A DNA stretch of 64,000 nt from assembly GCA_025667525.1 (NCBI GenBank), contig CM046877.1, positions 261,737,706 through 261,801,705 of the forward strand. The letters are read 5' to 3'. Positions 55,735-64,000 of this stretch are shown one piece after another (the stretch's first letter is position 1; each line of letters starts with the position of its first letter). A program made the translations under genes and the position numbers. This DNA is from Glebionis coronaria (taxonomy: Eukaryota; Streptophyta; Magnoliopsida; Asterales; Asteraceae). The notes under the pieces were generated by a model. The model was not told where the DNA came from and did no database searches. It worked only from the letters and a program-made list of their open reading frames with translations.

Positions 55735-58470
55735 ATCTCTGTATCCTAGGATCGGGGAAAATTGATCATTTCCGAATCAGACCGTACCCAGGAACTTCTC
55801 CACGAAGTTAATTAGAAGCTTGAGATTCCCCATCATGTGCTTGGTGCACCCGGAGTCCAGTATGAAGAGAATTATCTCGATCACCTGCAGAAGAATTAGA
55901 ACACGATGGAGCATTTGCTAAATTGGATTCCATGTTAGTTGTGATTTCTGAATCATTAGTTTCCTTAGTTGTAACACTTAAAGGCACACTAACGCTCGTT
56001 GTCACATTTTCGTTCCTAACCTTAGGCACCCATTTATATCCTGGAAGACATAGGTTAGCAAACCACCATTTCCAAGACTTGCTAGCAGACTCATATAATT
56101 CCCTAATTCTGCTTCTAGGGTTCTTAGGAGTGGATTCGGATGCAATTATTTTCTTAGGGGGGGGGGGGTTGCACCAGAATGGTTCACTTTGCGCTTGGGT
56201 TTACTAGCACTAATAGGCATCGCAACTTGCTTCTTAGTTCTAGTATCTACGCCTTTGACTTTATTCGAAGCACACATAGAATGATTAGCATTGGCACATT
56301 TTCCACATTTCACACAAACAAACTTAACATTCAAAGCATTCAAAGTCGAATCATTCAAATCGCCATTACATGCTTTCTTCATCTTCCCTTGACTCTTGTT
56401 ATGCCAAACCTTTTCATTCATTCGAGTGCTCTTAAGCTGAGGACGGCTAACACTAGCAGTGGGGACTACTCTTGTAGTAAAAAACATACGTCTATTAGTG
56501 TTTCTAGAAGTCTGAGACGATTGACTTTTATTATTGTGTGTGGGTTTAATGACCAATCTATACATCCCCGGTTTAATCACATTTGTGTTCTTAAGGGTTT
56601 GTGCTCGAATATCGGTTTTGGGACTAAGCTGTCGTAACCTATCCTTTCCATCCATCTTGGGGGCAAACCCAAATTTTGCAAATGAAGAATTGGAGAAAAC
56701 AGATGGTTTTCTCGAGACAGAGGATTTAGTCGCTTTATACGCATTGGGTTTTTTAACAACAGGTTTCTTAACTCTAGGTTCCACAATGTTCCCACCCATC
56801 TTAGCAACGATTTTCTTCAACTCTTCGATTGTTATGTCTTTTTCTTGTAATTGAGCTTACAAATCTGTAATTTCCATACACTTTTCATTCATTTGTAGAA
56901 ACGTTTTGGAAAGTTTTTCTTGCAAGTTATTATCATGTGGAAAACTACCAACATCTTTTTGCAAAGCAAGTTTAAGAGAATGACAATGTTTTTGGAGGAA
57001 ATCAGTTTTGTGTTGTAGTAACTCAAAACCCTTTTTATCAACATTTTCTTTACGTTTCGAAAGCCCAATTTCAAGCCGTTCACACTTTTTGACTTGATCA
57101 ATATATTTGCATGCAACATCAGAATATTCGTCTATATCAGCACAAGATTGAAGAGTAAAATACAAAATATCTTTGGAGAGACATTCTTCTAAGAGTAGAT
57201 CATATTCGTTTGAAAAATCTGATTTATCAGTTTGAAGTTCATCAATTTATTTTTCAAGAGACTCAACGTATTTCAAATCAACAAACATTTATGCCCGAAT
57301 GAAGCTTTAAAATTCAAGAACAGTTTCTTTTATTATCATTGTATTCGGTATTAAAAGTTCTTTCACAAGCACAGTTATATCGTGAGGAATCTCTTTTTTC
57401 CACTTATCATTTTCACGTTTTTGCGAATCTCTTTCGACGATGCAATGAACATTATCAATTTGATGTTTAAGAATACCAAGTGTTTTTCGACTTTTTCTTT
57501 TAGAAACATCAAGAGGCAAATAGTTAACATACTTAAAAACATTTGATTTCTTAGTGGCAAAATTTTCTTCCACTGAATTCATACTTAAAAACATTTGATT
57601 TCTTAGTGGCAAAATTTTCTTCCACTGAATTCTTTGTTGTTAGCTTTCAAGAAATAATTCCTCACGAGACTTCTGTTTCTGTGGAGTGAAAAGACCATAA
57701 AGACTGTTTTCATAAGCATAATTATATGGTTTCACAAAATCTTTATTGACCGGTGATCTACTTTCCTCATCCCAATGGGACGTCTCTTCACTATCGAGCC
57801 TAACTACTAGGCAATTATGATCGATCCATTCAAACTCATCAAGATATAAGTGAGGGTTCACAGCTTGAGCTTGTTTGAGATACTTGGGACTTTCAAAACT
57901 AGCTTGAACCTTGAAAAACGACCGAGGTGCTATCATTCTAACGGTTTGAATAGAGTCATGCGTTTTATAAACAACGTTTTTCAAAAAATCGACTTGTTCT
58001 TCGAGTTCCGTAACTTTTTCAGAATCTCTGCCTTGTCTATTTTTGAAAGCTTGTTTGAACGTTTCAACCTCTTGTTTCTTTTCCTTAAAATTTTGGCAGA
58101 ATCGGTGGTATTCATAGAAAGCCTCTGTTCAAGTTCATTCTCTTTTCTTGTGGCAAGGTACGTTTTTTGACGTTCACCACTTAATAAAACATTGAATTGA
58201 CGTTTTTCTTTAGTTAACAAAGCAAGAGCTTCGTTGTATTTATTTTTAAAATCGTCCTTTTGGATTTTTAAAGCACTACCCTTGTACCCCTCAAGCTCTT
58301 TTGTCTTTTGAAGAAGCTCAGCCCTATAACTATCAATGGTCTCACTAGATTTTATAAGAGCGGCTTTGCTTTCTTCAAAGTTTTGAGTGAGCGTTGCGTT
58401 TGCCTTCTTCAATTGCTTTTGACTCTTTCTAGTTTCATTGACATATTTTTTAAACTAACAATTAAATTAG
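55735..58470 (-). pseudogene. Coiled-coil linker between Gag and integrase (element A)
   Basis: Homologous to the two ORFs of element C. Pieces: 58412-57981 (coiled coil), 57984-57640 (RMIAPRS...YLKQAQ), 57612-57307, 57165-56857 (LQHKTDFLQKHCHSLKLAL), 56820-56146 (KMGGNIVEPRVKKPVVKKPNAYK; CVKCGKCANANHSMC) and 56029-55808. A G-run of 12 at 56157-56168 (C-run in sense) shifts the frame after ATPP. A 41 bp direct duplication at 57533-57626 (CATTTGATTTCTTAGTGGCA twice) also breaks it. Role unknown. Confidence 0.8.
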
Positions 58471-58480
58471 CAAGCACGAC

Positions 58481-58969
58481 TCACTCCTCGTCATCATACT
58501 CATTTGCATGTTGATCATCCTCAAACTCATTATTGCACATGTCTGATGAATCGGGTGTGGTATTGATATCAACTGTTCCCATCATACATGTGTCAATAAT
58601 TTTTGTTGGTAGATCACTATGCTCATGTGTATCACCAAACACATTATATTCATCATGATGTTGTACCTTATCAATTGGCTCGGTGTCAAAGATAGGACCA
58701 TTGTCATCTTCAGTTACAGTCAGAACCTCATGAATATTTGCCATGTATGAATAATGTGCCTCAATTTCTTGGTCGGAGAGTTCATCATCTGTGTCGTCAA
58801 GTATTTCTCCTTCCTCAGCTGATAACTTGATCCCATCTTCCATCTTCTTGCATAACATCATCTTTTCCTTATGATAGCAATAATCTTTAACCCTTTTTGG
58901 CTGCCTACATTCCCTAGCCAGATGCCCAAAACCTCTGTAGTTAAAAAACTGAATCCCACTTTTTTGCAC
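58481..58969 (-). pseudogene. Copia Gag nucleocapsid region with degenerate zinc knuckle (element A)
   Basis: FFNYRGFGHLAREC retains the His and last Cys of the C-x2-C-x4-H-x4-C knuckle, but the first two Cys are Phe and Tyr. After it come KDYCYHKEKMMLCKK and an acidic stretch with EAHYSYMANIHEV. Confidence 0.8.
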
Positions 58970-60250
58970 AACTTGAGTACCAACAGTTTCCCTATTTCCA
59001 ACAACAGTAGCAACCCTATGATTATCATTCTTAGCGGTATGTCGATCATACTTTGGAGGACTCTCAGCACGCCTTTGTGTGACATACCTTGGAGGACTCT
59101 AAGTATAATTGTTCCTCGTGTTGGATGATGTTCTAAGGTTGTTGTTGGTGGGTGGATAGATTTTCTTGTATTGCTTCATAATGAAAGCCATTGTTTCTTG
59201 AATTCCCTATCCTTTTGAGCTTGTTCTTCGTCACTATCTTCGTCGGATGATTGCTCAAGTGGTGGTGATGGTGTTCTTGCAACGTCTTTGCCTCGTGATC
59301 TTGTTGAAGCATGTGACTTGGAGACAATGGAAGATCGAGGTGATGATGATTGAGTAGAGTAGGTCTTTGAAGCACGAGAGTGATAATCTGGGTGATGTTG
59401 AGTGGTAGACACCAAAGCATGTGGATTTGCAACCTTTGCTACCCGTTTAGCTCGAAGTTCGTTTGCCTCATTCTGAAATTGTTTCAAAATGTCAAAGAGC
59501 GTGTGATATGAAACTTCGTCTAACTTTTGTTGTTGTTTCACCAAGGTGACAAACCGTGTCCACTCTGGTTGAAGTTGTTGTAGAAATTGGACATTGACTT
59601 GCATGGTGGAAACTTGCAAGTTGTTTTGGGTCATGTCATTCATCATTTTGTAGAATCGGGAGTAATAAGAATCAATTGATTCCCCATCCTTTGAAGTAAA
59701 CTTGCAAAGGTTCCAAAACAGGTTTGTTTTCACATCTTGTTTGTTGAGTGATTCACCTTGTTGCAATCTTTCAATAGCCGTCCACATTTCTTGAGGAGTA
59801 GGGCATGCATCAACCGTGGAGTAAATGTCATCTCCAATGACACTGAGAATAAAGTAAATTGCTTCCTTCTCTACATCAAACCAAGCACGATTCTATGGAG
59901 TGAGGTCATTTCTCTTTTCTTCACGTTCATATGCGGGTTGTTCATCAGTTGTGTATGTGGCTGGTACTAAAGGAACTTGTACCTTTGAAAATTTATAGGG
60001 TACTTCAAAAATGCATTTCCTTAAAACATCACTGTTGGATTTAGTGTCAAGATAACGTAGAAAAAGAGATTGCCATTGATCATATCTACCCGTCACAAGC
60101 ATTGGTGGTATTTCTTTGTTATAGCCACCATGATGATGTTGTTCGTGACACGATACTCTGCAGTAGAATCCATCTCGATAATCTCTGAAGTGTTGAAGTG
60201 AATAGGATCTTAAGTAGATGCGGTGTGATTGGGTTGTGGTTGATATTCCG
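58970..60250 (-). pseudogene. Copia Gag capsid-like domain (element A)
   Basis: Minus strand: MLVTGRYDQWQSLFLRYLDTKSN (60102 onward), a TAG after RNDLTP, then MWTAIERLQQGESLNKQDVKTNLFWNLCKFTSKDGESIDSYYSRFYKMMNDM (59787-59176; UBN2-type Gag), ...VQFLQQLQPEWTRFV, and a Ser/Arg-rich tail. Particle assembly by family. A stop and frame changes show decay. Confidence 0.85.
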
Positions 60251-60394
60251 AGAAATTATGTGAAAACCCCAAACACTGTCTTCTTGAGAAACCAAAAAAT
60301 TCTTAGACCAAAAAACTCGCGAGTTTGTTAAAATTTTTCAAAAAACACATTTTTTGAAAATCTTGAAAATTTACAAATATTTCACAATGTAGAT

Positions 60395-60750
60395 ATTCAA
60401 TTCCGCAAAGTGGTCCAATGTAACACAATTCTGCAATGCATGAAGAGATATAATTCCGCAATGTGTGAAGAGATATAATTCCGCAATGTGTGAAGAGGAT
60501 AGGATTCCGCAATCACAGTTATAATTCCGCAATACACTGGATGTTACAACTCAACAATAGCTAGAGAGTATAATTCCGCAATAACCTAAAGTTATTATTC
60601 CGCAAACATAAAAAGCTTATGATTCCGCAATCTTGATTGAAGTATAATTCTGCAATCAATATAGATTTATGATTCCGCAATGACAACAAGTGTATGATTC
60701 CGCAATCACCAAAGGCGTACAATTCCGCAATATGAGTAGATATTGTGGAA
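60395..60750 (-). repeat. Leader array of ATTCCGCAAT motifs (element A)
   Basis: About 15 copies or near copies spaced 20-30 bp, nearly all in one orientation; the last (near 60743) is inverted (ATTGTGGAATTAT). Several lie in longer units AATTCCGCAATGTGTGAAGAG (20-28 bp period near 60430-60495). Same position as the array in element C. Confidence 0.85.
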
Positions 60751-61005
60751 TTATGCTTAAAAGGTGGATCTCGGAAGAACTTGTTGATTTACGAGATTTT
60801 AAGCCAAAAATGAAGCCAAACACCCAAAAATTTTACGTTTTTGATTGATTCAAGTAACCCACATCACTACCACGCCTATGTAGTCAATTTGTCTACTCAC
60901 TAACACCACGAAAACACAAAATTTTTTGATGATCCGAGCTATATATTGAAGAAAAACACACGAACTCAATAACAAAAACAAAACCAATCACGAATCTACC
61001 CGTGG

Positions 61006-61017
61006 CGATTGATACCA
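61006..61017 (-). promoter_or_regulatory. Primer binding site of element A
   Basis: Minus strand TGGTATCAATCGCC, two bases inside the LTR; the TGGTATCA core is the initiator-Met type. Confidence 0.7.
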
Positions 61018-61019
61018 AT

Positions 61020-61416
61020 TGTTGTCCCATATTATTAGATAATATAACACGGATTAAGGTAAGAAAAAGTAAGAAAATAGATGAATTCTAGAGAGAGAAA
61101 GTAGAGAGAGAAAAGAGAGAGAATGGTGAAACTTAGGGAGGATTAGATTAGAATAAAGAGAAACAAATGAACCAACCACCTCCTAACATGCGAGGAGGTG
61201 TGTATATATAGTCTACCCATATGCGGGCTTGTATGGGATATATATTAATGGGTTGGGCTTTCCTTTCAGGCTTTAGTTACTTATGAATGAACTTGAGCTT
61301 AAAGTTAAGCTCGTAAAACACGACTAACCTACTACCTATTACAACGTTCTAAAATACGATACATAATAAACATATGACCGAGCATTCTTGTTTGACTCAA
61401 TATTTTGAGGCTAATA
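61020..61416 (-). repeat. 5' LTR of element A (397 bp)
   Basis: TGTTGTCCCATATT to GGCTAATA (final CA mutated to TA). Followed by the AAATT duplication. Confidence 0.9.
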
Positions 61417-61515
61417 AAATTATATAGCACATTGTAAAATACTAATAATGTACAAATAAAACTTAATTTCAACCTTTTTAAGTTTTAAAGTTTTCTTTAC
61501 AACTATTAAATGCAA

Positions 61516-61550
61516 CTAGTAGGGTCCCCGCGCGTTGCAGCGGCGGGTAC
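61516..61550 (-). mobile_element. Helitron-like 3' terminus (site 4)
   Basis: Minus strand TACCCGCCGCTGCAACGCG, then CGGGGACCCTA, then CTAG followed by T. CCCGC.GC pairs with GC.GCGGG. The clearest of the four. Confidence 0.5.
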
Positions 61551-64000
61551 CCTCTAACATAATTTTTAGCGAACTTAATTTTATTTTTACGTTTTTCTTA
61601 CAACGACATCTTGAAACCCGACAATTTGAGTTTTGTGTAACTGTACGTAACTGGGTAACCGAACTCATGGTGACTCTGGTTTCCCAGTTGAACCCGTTGA
61701 CACGATTCGGTTTTAAAACTATATGCACTATTATTTTAGGTAGACAACATATGTACATTTGTGTAGAGTAATGCTTTTAGTTGTTGTATAATGTGAATAT
61801 ATTAGTTATACTTTTAAATATTTGAGTGTTTTAATTATATACTAAGTAGTACTAATTATTCTTAGTTTTAATTGTGTATTAATTATTTTTAGTTTTAATT
61901 GTATATTAATTATTATGTATTAATTAGCTTTAATATGAGTATTCAATTATGTTTGTATTAATGAGGTGTTAAGTTTGTCATTTTAGTTTTTAAGGCTTAT
62001 TTTGCTTGTACACAATTCATTAGAAGATGTATGTTGAAATTTCAAGTATTCTAAAAATAACATGTCAATATGCTTTATAAGGGAGTATGATAATATGTTA
62101 ATTTAACACATATAAGAGTGGAGAATGTAGTGGAAATGAGGTTTTCGCCGAGCTAAGGTGTCACCCTCGTCGGTTTCCGCCGTCACACCCATCCTTGTTT
62201 CTCCGTCCCTTCTTCGCTGCACCGAGGAGAACACAAAGAGGAAAAAGAAAGAATATGACCATTGTTAAACGGTCAAAAATTCAAAAAATAGTTTTTTTAG
62301 CATTTACTATTATATATATCTCCTATTTTAACACTTTTAACACACACAATTCTTTCTAAATCTCTCTATCTAACAACAAAAATCATATCCAAAAAAATGA
62401 GTGAGTACCAAATGACATAACATTTAAATTAGAGTCTTCAAAAGATAGTCATGAAAATTTTATTATCTCCACGGCACAACCACGTCACTCATCCGCCTTG
62501 ACACCTGAGAAAAAAATTGCTAAAACGTCAACACAAAGGTCGGTGAGTTTATAGGTTTAAATGTAGATAGTGTGATGAACCATAAGATTTTAGTTAGGCA
62601 ACCGACCTATAATCTTATAACAAATACAATATTATAATCAAATAGCATACGTTTATAACATCCTACGTCCAAGCTCATGACACCAAAGCGTTAACTGTAC
62701 CAATGAGTTTTAGTGAGAGCCCAAGCAAATACCTTTCCAAAAGCATTCGTAACGACTCAAATGTAAGTGTATCTAATTTGGCCACACAACCAACATTAGA
62801 TAGGAAGGTCAATCCCAATAGATCTATCCATAATATTCGTGCTTACATAAAGTAATTAACGGTTCATGATAGTGGGCTAAACCATCTAGGGATATCGCTA
62901 CTTAGACATCATGTAGGAAAACGTATGAGTTTTCATGGCACTTATGTTCATCCGTAAAACAAGCAATGTTCTCATCCCAAATAGTTAAAAGCAATTAAAA
63001 GTGGGGATATAAACTCACCTCGTTAAATAAGCAAAGTGATGGAAATGCAAATGTAGCTCGAGAATACGATCACGTTATACACAACCTAATTAAATATAAT
63101 GACCGTGTTACGACATCTATAATTATACCAATAAAAATGTATGACATCCTAGTTGTGCTTGACGATTAATTTCGTTTACGGAAAACACGACAATTAAAAC
63201 ACGGTTATTTATTAAATGGGCTTTGCGCTTAATAATACATTTTATATATCCAAATTTAGTGTGGGCTTATATAAACCCGACCAAACAAACAACCCAACAT
63301 CCAAAGAAAACTAGGGGCTCAGCCCAATTGACTCACTTACCAACCCGACCCAGCTAGGGGCGATACAAACAAGGGGAGGGTTTTATATCTGTTTTATTAT
63401 TCCCAACCCACTCAGTCGACACATACATCTTTCCCAGTCTTATATTCCAACCGTCCCATATCTCTCTCTCTCACTCTAGAACTCAAATCTAATGGTTTCC
63501 CATGATTAAAACCTTAAATTGATTTGCTAAAAATCATAATCTTGTTACATATGTATATATATCGGTGTGGTATGTGGGGTTTCATCCCCACATCAAAAAT
63601 TAATCCGAATTCGAGGTGTTCCATGGTGATTCGATGATGGCTTCTTCACAAAAGATAAGTTTTAATTTTCTCTCCTTCTAATAAATGGTTTAAATGGTTT
63701 GAAATTTATACATTCGATCTAAAAGGTGTTTAGTGGTCTCAAAATCATTTATCTTTTTAAAAGATGACATGAAGGTTCTCGATTTGGTTATAAATAAATT
63801 AGGGTTTTCGAAATATTGGGGGTTTCTTTAATCTTAGCTTTTATTATAATTAACTAATGTTTTTATACATCTCTTGATGTTAATTATCAAATAATTTTTT
63901 TTCAAAAATTAGGGTTTTAAAATAATTAGGGGCTTTTATACCCGCTTGTTTAATTATGTTTAACTAATGTTTTTGTGAAATAAATTGTATTAATTTCATG
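61551..64000. other. Intergenic flank, possible old LTR remnant
   Basis: No gene recognised. 62575-63400 has the look of a decayed gypsy LTR (block structure like the H and E LTRs, with GTGGGGATATAAACTCACCTCG and GGCTTATATAAACCCGACC), but no partner or terminus is visible. 63400-64000 is AT-rich with a TC-rich run near 63462-63475. Confidence 0.35.

Noticed and set aside
61551..64000. Naming a specific LTR family for the right flank
   Set aside because: Block resemblance to gypsy LTRs only; no terminus, duplication or partner is visible.

Overview
The window is plant nuclear DNA made almost entirely of nested LTR retrotransposons; I recognise no host gene, rRNA or tRNA gene. The gag and pol fragments match, as I remember them, the Ty1/copia and Ty3/gypsy families that fill Asteraceae genomes (chrysanthemum, Tanacetum, lettuce, sunflower group). 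The family assignment is from memory and not from a search.

Layout, using my own letters for elements. C (1-5321, minus): right-hand part of a copia-derived element that encodes only the coiled-coil region lying between the Gag zinc knuckle and integrase; pol is absent. D (5322-13184, minus): an old broken copia element, cut by C on the left and split by a 2.84 kb solo LTR, E (8997-11840, duplication TTAAT). 13185-14341: unassigned sequence ending in a Helitron-like hairpin. F (14342-18245, minus): decayed copia element with one truncated LTR. 18246-21618: unassigned, with a Helitron-like terminus. G (21619-23967, minus): a very young, complete 2.35 kb gag-protease-only element with 410 bp LTRs and duplication TAGTG. 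23968-27398: AT-rich sequence with two more Helitron-like termini and a Tourist-like MITE (26826-27205). A (27399-61416, minus): a copia element about 12 kb long when its insertions are removed, flanked by AAATT. Two later elements sit inside it: B (28088-37646, plus, duplication GAATC), non-autonomous with three novel ORFs, and H (41524-53911, minus, duplication GCTTC), a Tekay-type chromovirus with 3.4 kb LTRs. 61422-64000: flanking intergenic DNA with one more Helitron-like terminus.

The nest order agrees with LTR divergence counted by eye: host A about 6%, inserts B about 1% and H about 1.5-2%, G about 0.5%. A, D, F and H carry stop codons, frameshifts or lost catalytic residues and cannot act on their own. 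B, C and G keep long open frames but no reverse transcriptase or integrase, so they would depend on enzymes from other elements.

The most unusual structures are: a 26 bp compound palindrome repeated before each of B's three ORFs and once in each LTR; an array of 15-18 dispersed ATTCCGCAAT motifs in the leaders of both A and C, whose LTRs differ; C's two-part coiled-coil reading frame broken by one in-frame TAA; and the compact, nearly unmutated G element whose Gag starts 18 nt after its LTR and ends inside the other LTR.
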